Positions 9,333-18,600 of a stretch of DNA of 64,000 nt are shown here, piece after piece. The stretch is from positions 293,393 to 357,392 of the forward strand of contig JAKLEZ010000005.1 in the NCBI GenBank assembly GCA_022711465.1, read 5' to 3'. Positions within the stretch are counted from its first letter, which is position 1. Every line of letters starts with the position of its first letter. Source of the stretch: Planctomycetota bacterium. Its GTDB lineage: Bacteria > Planctomycetota > Phycisphaerae > UBA1845 > PWPN01. The position numbers and the translations under genes are program-made. The notes under the pieces were generated by a model. That model did no database searches and had not been told where the DNA came from. It saw only the letters and a list, made by a program, of their open reading frames with translations.

Positions 9333-10611
9333 CCCTGGATGATCCCGGGTGCTGGTCGAGCGGTGGCGGGCGGCTGGCCGGCCGCGTCGCGCCCCCACCG
9401 TCGCCTCTGCAGGGTTCCCCGGGCACCGGCCACCCGGCCTGATCCCAAGTCAGCGGCCGGATCTGAAGTGTCGGCACGCCGAACAGGTCGGCGTCATAGT
9501 AGTGATGGACCAGCCAGTGCTGGTCACCGTTTGCCAGGACGGAGTTGTGTCCCGGGCCCCGGACGTGGCCTCGGCTGTCCAGGACCAGGGTTCCGCCGCC
9601 GTCGAGCATCGGCTTGCCGTCGCGATCGAGGTAGGGCCCGGTGACGGTCTTGGATCGGCCGACCATGATCTTGTAGGTACTCTCGGCACCCCGGCCGCAG
9701 TAGTCGAAGGAGACGAACAGGTAGTAGTAGGCGCCTCGCCGAACGATGCAGGGGGCCTCGACCGCCCCGGGCGAGGATCGAGCGGCCAGCGAATAGATGT
9801 GCGGATCCGAGTGGAGTTTCCCGGTCGACCGATCCAGGCGGCGCAGTTTGATACCGCTCCAGAAGGATCCGAAGGCCAGCCACGGTTCCCCGCGCTCGTC
9901 GAGCACGAGGTTGGCGTCGATGGCGTTCCAGTTGTCCCGACCGGGCACGGACTCGATCACTTTGCCCCGATCGACCCACTTGTACTCAGGGTTGGTGGGG
10001 TCCAGCGTCTCGTTGACCGCCAATCCTATGCAGGAGCGGTTCCGTCCCCAGGTGGAAGCGGAGTAGTACAGGTGATAGCGTTTGTTGAAGTAGGAGATAT
10101 CCGGCGCCCAGAGGCCGCGCACGCCGGGTACCTCGTCCCGAGCCCAGCGGGGGGTTTCGTCGAAGACGGTGCCGATTCGCTCCCAGCGAATCAGGTCCCT
10201 GGACCTGCGGATGGGTATACCGCCGCCGGTAGAGAAGATGTAGTACATGCCTTCAGCGGCGATGATGTGCGGGTCATGGACGCGGCGGATGTCCCCTTGC
10301 TGGGCGATGGCCGGCCCGGCTACCCCCAGAAAGGCCCCCAGGGTCGCCGCCAAGGTCGCACAGGGCGGTACGCGGAGGCGAGGGTGGGGAGTTCGAGAGC
10401 CGGTCCAGGTGCCTCTTGGGCTGCTGTTCCTGCGGACTTCTTGCGATGATCTCTTGGCGTCGGCAATCGGGGTGAGCCGTACCCCGATCGGCGCGCTGCC
10501 CGGAAGCCCGGCTGGACGACTTCTACGTTCTGCGGTGGTGACGGTGGGGCCGACCAGAGGGCGAATGGCCGCGGGGGCGGGGGTGACATGGCTTCTGGGG
10601 ACGACCTTCAT
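9322..10611 (-). CDS. GH43-type arabinanase/arabinosidase, secreted
   Basis: A five-bladed beta-propeller glycosidase of 429 residues. All three GH43 catalytic carboxylates are visible in order: the base Asp in RRVHDPHI (about D113), the pKa-tuning Asp in AIDANLVLDE, and the acid Glu in GAVEAPCIVRRG. The blade motifs GLWAPDISYF, GSFWSGIKL and GPGHNSV resemble endo-1,5-alpha-L-arabinanases, so arabinan is the likely substrate. The start is uncertain. The ATG at 10611 has only a modest GGAG upstream and puts about 75 polar, arginine-rich residues before a hydrophobic signal-like segment (LAATLGAFLGVAGPAIAQQ). No in-frame ATG or GTG lies closer. It lies directly upstream of the GH172 gene on the same strand. 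Confidence 0.85.
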   Translation of the reverse strand: MKVVPRSHVTPAPAAIRPLVGPTVTTAERRSRPAGLPGSAPIGVRLTPIADAKRSSQEVRRNSSPRGTWTGSRTPHPRLRVPPCATLAATLGAFLGVAGPAIAQQGDIRRVHDPHIIAAEGMYYIFSTGGGIPIRRSRDLIRWERIGTVFDETPRWARDEVPGVRGLWAPDISYFNKRYHLYYSASTWGRNRSCIGLAVNETLDPTNPEYKWVDRGKVIESVPGRDNWNAIDANLVLDERGEPWLAFGSFWSGIKLRRLDRSTGKLHSDPHIYSLAARSSPGAVEAPCIVRRGAYYYLFVSFDYCGRGAESTYKIMVGRSKTVTGPYLDRDGKPMLDGGGTLVLDSRGHVRGPGHNSVLANGDQHWLVHHYYDADLFGVPTLQIRPLTWDQAGWPVPGEPCRGDGGGATRPASRPPPLDQHPGSSRARP

Positions 10612-10878
10612 TGTCTGCTCCGACTGACGCGGAGGATACCCCGACCCGGCCCGGGTCGGCAACAGCCCGGGCGAGGGGCGCGGGCGTGGAGGGCCGATGG
10701 CACGGAGCGACGGCGGCACCGGGAAGCGGAGAACGAGAGGGCGATGTTCGGGCAGAGACTCGAACCAGCTTATAGTTCTTCAGGGACACACCGCGGCGAG
10801 GCCCCCTTGTCGCTGTCGAGGATTCCGGCCGCGGATCATCGGCGTAGTGGACTTGGGTGAGCGGCGCCGGCGATCGGC

Positions 10879-12231
10879 CTACTGACCGGGCTGCGGGCCG
10901 ATGGGGAAGGGCTCGCTCACCACCACGCCGGAGAAGAGATTGGACGGCACATCGTTCGGCTTGACCTGCTTGTCATAGCGCTCGCGCATCTGGACCGGGC
11001 TGAGCAGCTGCATATACCGGAGGGTGATGCGACGCGGATCCGGTCCAGCGGTCCCGGTTTCCTCGCCGGCACGAGCCAGCTCGGCGATCGGTGCCCGGGC
11101 GATTTCGAGCGTCCCGCCCGGGGCAACGGTTTTGAGGCGATCGAGCCGGAACGTTGCGGCCGCGGGGTCGGGATCGGGCTGCCAGCGCCGCGTGCTCTCC
11201 TGGCTGCCGAGGGTGACATCCCAGACGAGCTGTGCGTGCCGGGAGCTGTCCGGTCCGAAGTTGAGGTTGAGGGACAGAGGGCGATCCCAGGTGTTGTGTA
11301 CATCTGCCACGATCTGGTGGTTCTGGCGTCTGAGCCGGAGGTAGAGGGGTCGTTCTGCGGTGCGGATGTCATCAGGTGCCGAGCGGGTCACCTCGATTGT
11401 GACCGGCTCGCTGGTGACCCGTCCGAAACCGGCCTTGGTCCAGGACTCGTCCTCCCACTGCGGCTGGTACTCGAAGCGAATGGTGTACTGACCGGTGGCG
11501 AGCATGGGGTATCGGGACCAGCCGCGGTTGAACTCTGGGATGCGGAGTTGGGCGTGACTTCCCGGCTCGATGGTGTGCGAGGGCGGTTTCTTTCCCGCCC
11601 GGAGCTCGACCGCCTGGCGGATGTCCGCATTGCCGTCGATCGAATCGATGCGAAGCTCCAGCGGCTGGTGGTCGGGCCCTGTGACCATGAGCCAGTCGGC
11701 GGCGTCGAGCATTCGGCCGACCTGATCGGCGTCGGGTGAAGCCGGCCTCGTGGTGGGCGTTTTTGTCGCCTCGGGCCAGGGGACGCGCATGGGTGCCTGG
11801 GTGGGGTTGTGGGCGTGAAGGATGAGGGTGAACGGCTCGTTCCAGGCCATGCGTGCCGGAACGACCTGGAGATGGACGCGGCCACCGAGCATGATGGCCG
11901 CCTGGAGTTCGTTGAGCAGGGTGCGGGCGGAGAGGGCGGCCTCGAGATCGTTTCCCTGGGCGGCGGTGCGTAATTCAGGGAAGGTGATCGGCCCCCAGGC
12001 GGCGAGTTGCCGGATTGCCTCGCGGCGTTTGGCGGGCGACGGATGCTTCAATTGTCTGACCGCTTGACGGATTTCCGCGGCGGACGGTTCGGCCGGGGCC
12101 GATGCCGTGGCGGTTGCGGCTCGGGAGGTGGTCCGGCTCGCAGTCTGAGCGACCGCTGTTGTGCGGCCGCAGGTCACCGACCAGACCATTGCGGCGAGCA
12201 AGCACCGACGCGCCAGGGACGTTCTGCTCAT
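10879..12231 (-). CDS. Secreted protein of unknown function with a HEAT-like N-terminal segment
   Basis: This encodes 450 residues. The ATG at 12231 is preceded by GGGAGAA, and a signal peptide runs to about AVAQT. After an Ala/Thr-rich spacer, residues of about 50-110 form helices (IRQAVRQLKHPSPAKRREAI) like those of HEAT-type repeats found in planctomycete secreted proteins. The rest is beta-rich, with segments such as PFTLILHAHNPT and GQYTIRFEYQPQW that recall immunoglobulin-like sandwich domains. I do not recognise a catalytic motif or a named family. The UvrA gene lies on the same strand 93 bases upstream of this ATG, so read-through from uvrA is possible. No functional link between the two is evident. 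Confidence 0.7.
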   Translation of the reverse strand: MSRTSLARRCLLAAMVWSVTCGRTTAVAQTASRTTSRAATATASAPAEPSAAEIRQAVRQLKHPSPAKRREAIRQLAAWGPITFPELRTAAQGNDLEAALSARTLLNELQAAIMLGGRVHLQVVPARMAWNEPFTLILHAHNPTQAPMRVPWPEATKTPTTRPASPDADQVGRMLDAADWLMVTGPDHQPLELRIDSIDGNADIRQAVELRAGKKPPSHTIEPGSHAQLRIPEFNRGWSRYPMLATGQYTIRFEYQPQWEDESWTKAGFGRVTSEPVTIEVTRSAPDDIRTAERPLYLRLRRQNHQIVADVHNTWDRPLSLNLNFGPDSSRHAQLVWDVTLGSQESTRRWQPDPDPAAATFRLDRLKTVAPGGTLEIARAPIAELARAGEETGTAGPDPRRITLRYMQLLSPVQMRERYDKQVKPNDVPSNLFSGVVVSEPFPIGPQPGQ

Positions 12232-12324
12232 GGGCTGTTCTCCCAGGTTCGGTACTGGAGGGGCTGACGGCAGGCCTTCATGTTGGATGGGGATCGGCGA
12301 CCGCCCTTTTCGACGCTCATGGGT

Positions 12325-15285
12325 TCACCTCCCCTGTGCTGCGGCGTGCGGCCCGGGGCCGGCCATGCCCAATCTCGACCGAAGGAACCGTCCGGTGTAG
12401 CTGTTTTGGTTCCGGGCGACGTCCTCGGGGCGGCCCTCGACCACGATCCGGCCCCCCTTTTCACCGCCTTCGGGTCCCAGATCGATGATCCAGTCGGCCA
12501 TTTTGATGACCTCGAGGTTGTGTTCAATGACCAGGATGGTGTGTCCTTTGTCTGCGAGGCGGTTCAGCACGCGAAGCAGGTTGTCCACATCGGCGAAGTG
12601 CAGGCCGGTAGTCGGCTCGTCCAGCACGTACAGGGTGTGGCCGGTCGGCGTCTTAGCCAATTCGGCGGCCAGTTTGACTCGCTGGGCCTCGCCGCCGGAC
12701 AGGGTGGTCGACGCCTGGCCGAGCTTCATATAGGACAGGCCGACGTCATCCAGGGCCAGGGCGATCTGGCGGATGTTGGCGAAGCTCTCGAAGAACGAGA
12801 TGCTATCATCGACGGTGAGGTCGAGCACATCGGCGATGTTGCGGCCGCGGTATCGGACTTCGAGGGTTTCGCGGTTGTAGCGGGTTCCCTTGCAGACATC
12901 GCAGGCCACGTAGACATCGGGCAGGAAGTGCATTTCGATGCGTTTGGTTCCCTGGCCCTGGCAGGCCTCGCAACGGCCGCCCTCGACGTTGAAGCTGAAC
13001 CGTCCGGGGCTGTAGCCGCGGATTTTGGACTCGCGGGTCTTGGCGAACAGTTGGCGGACGAGGTCGAACGCCCCGGTGTAAGTGCACGGGTTGCTGCGTG
13101 GTGTTCGGCCGATGGGGGACTGATCGATCTCGATGACCCGGTCGACGCGTGAGACGCCGATGATCTGTTCGCACTTGCCTGGCCGCTCACGGGAGTTGTA
13201 CAAGCGGCGGCGGACGGCCTTGAGGAAGACTTCGTTGACCAGGGTGCTCTTGCCGCTGCCGGAGACTCCGGTGACGCAGATGATTCCGCCGAGTGGGAAC
13301 CTGACGTCGATGGACTTGAGGTTGTTTTCCGCGGCGCCCTTGACCTCGATGGACTGGGCCAGGACGATCTTGCGGCGTTTTTGGGGAACGGGGATCTCGA
13401 TCTCGCCGCGGAGGTACCTGGCGGTCAAGGAGTCGGGATGGGCGAGGAGTTGCTCGAGGCGGCCCTGGGCGACGATGAGCCCGCCGTGGGTACCGGCTCC
13501 GGGGCCCATGTCGATGACGTGGTCGGCCGCTCGGATGGTTTCCTCGTCGTGCTCGACGACGATGGCGGTATTCCCCGCGTTGACGAGTTGGCGGAGGGTG
13601 CCGATCAACTGGCTGCTGTCGCGGGGGTGGAGTCCGATGGTGGGCTCGTCGAGGACGTAGCAGACGCCGACCATGCCGCTGCCGACCTGGGTGGCCAGGC
13701 GGATGCGTTGGGCCTCACCGCCGGAGAGGGTGGCACTGGCCCGGTCGAGCGTCAGGTAGCCCACGCCGACGTCGATCATGAAGCGGAGCCGGTCGGTCAC
13801 GGCGCGGAGAATTGGGGCGGCGATGGTGGCCTTTTCGCCGGTCAGGGAGATGGTAGTGAAGAATGCGGCGGCCTGTTCGACGGAGAGGCCCGCGACCTGG
13901 GCGATGTTCTTGTCGGCGACGCGGACGGCGAGGGGTTCGGCCCGCAGGCGAGCCCCGTGACAGGTTTCGCAGGGCCGCTCGCTGAGGTAGGCGTGCAGTC
14001 GCTGCTTGAGAGATTCGCTTTCGGTCGACGCCCAGCGGCGTTTCAGGTTGGGCAGGACGCCTTCGAACCTGGTGTCGTATTGGGCCTCGCTGTGCGGTGT
14101 CGTGCCGTTCATGAGGATATCGCGGCGGTCTGCCGGCAGCTTGTCGAACGGCGTGTCGGGGGGCACGTGGAATCGGAGGCAGAACTCGTCCAACAGGTTT
14201 CGGTAGACGACGTTCATGCGCTTACCGCTGTGCCGCCAGGCGGTGATGGCGCCGTCGGCCAGGGCCAGGGCAGGATCGGGTACCACCAAGTCGGGGTCGA
14301 ACTCGAGGATATTGCCCAGGCCGTCGCAGCCGGGGCAGGCCCCGTGGGGGGAGTTGAAGCTGAACATGACTGGAGAGAGGGCGGGGATGCTGACTTCGGG
14401 GTGCAGTGGGCAGGCGAAGCGGGTGCTGAAGGGGTGGTCTCTCCATTTGCCTCCGGGCCGCTCCTCGGCCACGAAGACGGTCTGGTCGCCGAGGTTGAGT
14501 CCGAGGGTGATACTCTCGGCCAGACGGCTGCGGACGTCGGGTTTCACCGCCAATCGGTCGACGACCACGTCGATGGTGTTTTTGCGGCCTTTGCGTAACG
14601 CGGGCACGTCGCGGAGATCGTAGAGCGCGCCGTTGACGCGGACGCGTACGAAGCCCTGCTTCTGAACGCGTTTGAGCATCTCCTGAGCTGCCGCGGCCGG
14701 GCTCTTGGCTTGAGCGTCGGCGGGGATTGGCGATTGGCCTTCCCGGGTTCGTTTCGCGTGAATCGCGGCGATCCGGGAAACCGGGGCGGCGGCGCCGGGT
14801 CGGCGTTGGCCGAGAAGCGGGGCCAGGACCATGATGCGCGTGCCGCCCGGCCAAGCCAGGACCTGGTCGACGATCTGGGACGGCTCCTGGCGATCGATCC
14901 GACGGCCGCACACCCAGCAGTGGGGCTCGCCCACGCGGGCGTACAGCAGGCGGAGGTAGTCGTAGACCTCGGTGGTGGTGGCCACGGTTGAACGGGGGCT
15001 GGTGCTGCCGGCCCGCTGCTCGATGGCGATGGTTGGGGGGAGGCCCTCGATGTGCTCGACGTCGGGTTTCTGCATCTGCTCGACGAACTGTCGGGCGTAG
15101 GCACTGAGCGTCTCGATGTATTTGCGCCGGCCCTCGGCGTGGATGGTGTCGAAAGCCAGGGAGCTCTTGCCCGAGCCGCTCAGACCGGTGATGACCACCA
15201 GCCGGTCGCGAGGGATATCCAGGGAGATGCCCCGCAGGTTGTGCTGTCTGGCCCCCTGAATTCGAATGTAGCGATCGGTGTCCAT
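12325..15285 (-). CDS. uvrA: UvrABC excinuclease subunit A
   Basis: The damage-recognition ATPase of nucleotide excision repair, 986 residues, cytoplasmic. Two ABC ATPase modules are complete. Walker A motifs are GLSGSGKS (about 34-41) and GVSGSGKST in the second half, with signatures LSGGEAQRIRLA and LSGGEAQRVKLA. Cysteine zinc sites are visible as CWVCG, CPGCDGLG, CEACQGQG and CDVCKGTRYN. The segment after APLLGQRR (about 160-205, rich in Ala, Arg and Pro) is longer than in most UvrA proteins. An in-frame ATG at 15312 would add nine residues. 15285 is preferred because MDTDRYIRIQGARQHNL matches the usual UvrA N-terminus, although no strong Shine-Dalgarno precedes either. The probable SRP RNA lies upstream on the same strand. 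Confidence 0.97.
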   Translation of the reverse strand: MDTDRYIRIQGARQHNLRGISLDIPRDRLVVITGLSGSGKSSLAFDTIHAEGRRKYIETLSAYARQFVEQMQKPDVEHIEGLPPTIAIEQRAGSTSPRSTVATTTEVYDYLRLLYARVGEPHCWVCGRRIDRQEPSQIVDQVLAWPGGTRIMVLAPLLGQRRPGAAAPVSRIAAIHAKRTREGQSPIPADAQAKSPAAAAQEMLKRVQKQGFVRVRVNGALYDLRDVPALRKGRKNTIDVVVDRLAVKPDVRSRLAESITLGLNLGDQTVFVAEERPGGKWRDHPFSTRFACPLHPEVSIPALSPVMFSFNSPHGACPGCDGLGNILEFDPDLVVPDPALALADGAITAWRHSGKRMNVVYRNLLDEFCLRFHVPPDTPFDKLPADRRDILMNGTTPHSEAQYDTRFEGVLPNLKRRWASTESESLKQRLHAYLSERPCETCHGARLRAEPLAVRVADKNIAQVAGLSVEQAAAFFTTISLTGEKATIAAPILRAVTDRLRFMIDVGVGYLTLDRASATLSGGEAQRIRLATQVGSGMVGVCYVLDEPTIGLHPRDSSQLIGTLRQLVNAGNTAIVVEHDEETIRAADHVIDMGPGAGTHGGLIVAQGRLEQLLAHPDSLTARYLRGEIEIPVPQKRRKIVLAQSIEVKGAAENNLKSIDVRFPLGGIICVTGVSGSGKSTLVNEVFLKAVRRRLYNSRERPGKCEQIIGVSRVDRVIEIDQSPIGRTPRSNPCTYTGAFDLVRQLFAKTRESKIRGYSPGRFSFNVEGGRCEACQGQGTKRIEMHFLPDVYVACDVCKGTRYNRETLEVRYRGRNIADVLDLTVDDSISFFESFANIRQIALALDDVGLSYMKLGQASTTLSGGEAQRVKLAAELAKTPTGHTLYVLDEPTTGLHFADVDNLLRVLNRLADKGHTILVIEHNLEVIKMADWIIDLGPEGGEKGGRIVVEGRPEDVARNQNSYTGRFLRSRLGMAGPGPHAAAQGR

Positions 15286-15489
15286 ATCCAGAACCCGCCG
15301 CGACAAGCCCATTCACTCGCCGGGCCAGAAGACAGAATGCCGCGAGGGTACCAGCTTAGGACCCGGGGTGAGGAAAGGCAATACCTTCGTTCCGTGGTCG
15401 CGGACCGCGACGAGCCAAGAAACGAGAACAGAGAATCGAGAAGGAGGAAATGGAGAAAGCCCATGCAAGGCGTCAGGAGTATTCCAGGA

Positions 15490-15592
15490 GGTATTCAACT
15501 CGTCCCACCTCCCCTGTTCCGGCGTTGCACCGCTCCCGACCTGGCCGGGCTGCGATGGGCGATGATCTTCTTCGTGGTGGGCGCGGGCCCAG
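15490..15592 (-). ncRNA. ffs: Probable small signal recognition particle RNA (4.5S type)
   Basis: The minus strand of the otherwise empty gap between the C10 protease and uvrA carries the conserved SRP RNA helix 8. In order: CCGGC, then CCAGG, a three-pair stem closing a GGAG tetraloop (TCG-GGAG-CGG), then TGCAAC and GCCGG. CCGGC (15548-15544) pairs with GCCGG (15523-15519), and the CAGG / TGCA internal loop sits where the SRP54/Ffh-binding symmetric loop is expected. Further out, CCCATC (15558-15553) pairs with GGTGGG (15509-15504). A U replaces the usual A at the start of the 3' loop strand and GGAG replaces GGAA, so this is a variant. The ends are approximate, and no clear promoter or terminator was found. 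Confidence 0.6.
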
Positions 15593-15698
15593 TGCTCTGG
15601 ATCTTCCGCCACGGTCTGTCTGGGGCGGTGGCGGTGAGGCCGGCCTGAACCAGCTGATCCGCGGAAGAGCGGGGCGGTGGCAGTCGGTCGGGCTGGAA

Positions 15699-18600
15699 TC
15701 AGCGTCCGCACAAGGGGTCGCTCGGGGCGCCGCCGGTCCAGCATTGCTGGAAGATGCCGAAGTCGGTCTGATCCGCATCGGCGTCGCCGTCCAAGGAGGT
15801 GCCGAGGCAATTGGGCGGCACCGGCAGGTCGGGCCCGGCGGCGCAGCGCAGGAAGCGTAGCAGATCGTCGGAATCGACGTCACAGTCCTGGTCATAGTCG
15901 CCGGCGGAGAAGCCGGCTGCCGGCAGGTCCGAGACCACAAACGGGCCGAGGTGCATAACGCCGCCGGGGGCGTGTTCTCCGTTGTGTGAGACCAAGTGCA
16001 GGTGCCATCGGCCGGGACTGTCGGCGGTCAGGGCAAGCACGCCGCCGGCCCAGACGGTAGGTGTTTCGGCGGTCGGCATCGCATCGGCGGCGGTGTCCCA
16101 GAGGTAGTGATAATGATCGACGCCGCCGGGACCGAAGACAGGCGTGCTGGTAAAAGTGAATCCCTGACCCGGGAGAGTGGCCGGGCAGTGGGTGGGCTCG
16201 CTGGAGGTCACCGCCGGGGATGTGGGCCGTGTCCACTTGGTGGCGGTGACGAGGGCGGTCACCTCGCCGTCACCGTTGCGGCTCTGCCCGGTGAAGGTAT
16301 AGGGCGTGTTGGCGACCAGGGAGGAAGAAGGCCAGTAGTTGTTGGCCTGCACCCAGCCGGAGGTGGCGGCGGCGGTTTCATTCCGCAAGTTCAGACCGGA
16401 GTTGCCGGCGGTCAGGTTGGAGGGTGAGTTGACCGATCGGACCTCGATCCGGTCGTTCGCCACCGGGCCAAACTCCAGGCCGGTGACAGGTTCGATCGCG
16501 GTGTAGACGGTGGCCGCGCCGCTGGGATCGCTTTCACCGGCGCCGTTGTATGCGTGGACATGCCGGTTGTAGGCGGTGTTGGCGGACAGGCCCGACTCGG
16601 TGCAACGGGTCGCGTTCGCCCCGACCGTCCACCTCTGGGTATGAGTGTTGTCCTGACCCCGGAAGCCATCCTCGTTGCCCGACATGTCCAGCCAGGTCCA
16701 GGTGATGCTGTCGATCGTGTTGCTGCTGTGGCCGAAGTCGGACGGAGCCCGGGGCGGCGACGGCAGGCCGCAGAGGGTAAACCGCACGTTGGGCACGTTG
16801 GTGTTGCCCAGCACGGTAGGCAGGTTGGTCCCCGCCCAGAGGAGAGGATCGCCGTAGCGGCTGTCGGAGTAGGCGCACGCGGTCCGCTCGCCGCCCGGGG
16901 TGGAGGCGGTGCAATAGCCGCTGGTCGAGAAGCTGGTGTTGTTGTGGCTGAAATCGACCATCAGGTTGTTGGTGCCGTTGTAGTTGAACGGCGTGGTGAA
17001 GGTGAAGGTGCGCCAGCCGGGTTCACCGGGTGGTTCGGTGTTCTGATAGACGACCGTCCAGCCGGTGTTCTCGAGGGTGGCCTTTGGGTAGGCGTTCAGG
17101 GCGGTGTGCTTGATGCGGATGGTCCAGGCATTGAGCGTCTGCCCGGGCACCTGGGTGACATCCAGAGCCAGGGCTTTGATCTGGGCGGCCGGCCCCAATT
17201 CGCTTGCCAGGTAGATGACCTGGATTCGACTGTCGTGGCGATACGTATACATTGGGTAGTGCCACGCGGTCGAACCGGTGCCCACGGTGACCGGTGCGCA
17301 GTGGGCGGCATTGAGGCTCACGGTGGCGAGGTTGGAGTCACCACCGGTGGGCGGACTGCCCCCGTCGTTGGCCGTGAAGGTGAAGCCATCCGAGCCGGCG
17401 GAGGAAGCTGTGTAGATGACCTGGTTGGCACCGTTGGCCAAGGCATGAGGCACGCTCGAGATCACGCCGGCTGCCGGGTCGCTCAACGAGCCAAGGGCAG
17501 GCAGTGACTGGAGGATGTAGCTCAGGGTTCCGGGCGGATCAGGCAGACCCTCATCGACCGCCTGGAGGGTGATGGTGACGGGCGAGCCGATCACGACGTC
17601 GGCGCTCGCGTCCTGAGCGGTTGGAGGGGCCTCGGACGAAACGAAGTCGACCTGCCAGCGATTGCCCGAGTTGTTGCCGTAATCGGCGGAAGTCCCGGTG
17701 GTGACGTTCTGCTTGAAGAACGCCCGGCCGGGGTAAGACACGGACACGTTGTAGGCTGAGGCGGACGAGAGTTTTGTCAGGGCGTAGATTCCACGGCTGT
17801 CGGTCGTGTCGGTGCAGGCGGTATCGCCGGTCTTCTGGCCGGTCACCGTCGCTCCGCTGATCGGGGCACCGGTCATATCCAGCACTCGACCGCTGATGAT
17901 CTCGCCGGCACCGCTGACGTAGACGTTGTAGACGCACTTGTAGACCGAGGTGAACGCCGGCGAGCTGTCGACGTCGGGCAGGTTGTACCAGGCGTCGGAG
18001 GAACCGCCCCAACCCATGTTGAGATGATGATACAGGGTGGAGGCGTTGTAACCATACCCGTCGCTGACAATGGCGTGGCCGCCGGAAGTGCCGGTGATGC
18101 CCAGGATCACGGGGTATCCGGCGTCCAGGTTCGGGTTGATCATGCCGACCAATCCCGGCCCGATGTCGTTCTGGCTGTTGTAGCCCCTGACGGCGTTGCT
18201 GTAGCCGAAGGTGGAGACGAGGCTGGTCTTGGCCTGGAGGGCGTCCGCCGATGAGCCATCCGATCGATAGTCCATGCCAACCGAAAGGCCGGCGTCGTAG
18301 CACAGGGCCCCGATGGCCTCGCGTTGAACGACGGTTGTGCTGCAGTTCGGGTCCAGGGTCATGTTCACCCAGGCGTACGCCCCGCCGGCCCCGTCGCCTC
18401 CGCGGGTTTCGGCCGTGGTGGTGAAGCCGTCGACGGACAGGGTGAAGGAGTGGGCGCCGATGCCCGCGGTCGGATACTGATGAAAGCGCATGAGTTGAGC
18501 CATGGCGGTGGCCACGCACCCGCACGGATAGGCTTGGGGCGTGTAGTAGTTGTAGCAGGGGCTGCCGCACTCGTCCTGCTGGTTCCATCTGCTCTGGAGC

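Noticed and set aside
13381..14598. A 405-codon open frame opposite uvrA
   Set aside because: It lies wholly inside uvrA and its translation is compositionally biased (Gly/Val/Asp), so it is a shadow of the real gene.
14222..15316. A 364-codon minus-strand frame overlapping uvrA in another frame
   Set aside because: It is Arg/Pro/His-rich with no signature, while the uvrA frame has Walker A and zinc motifs here.
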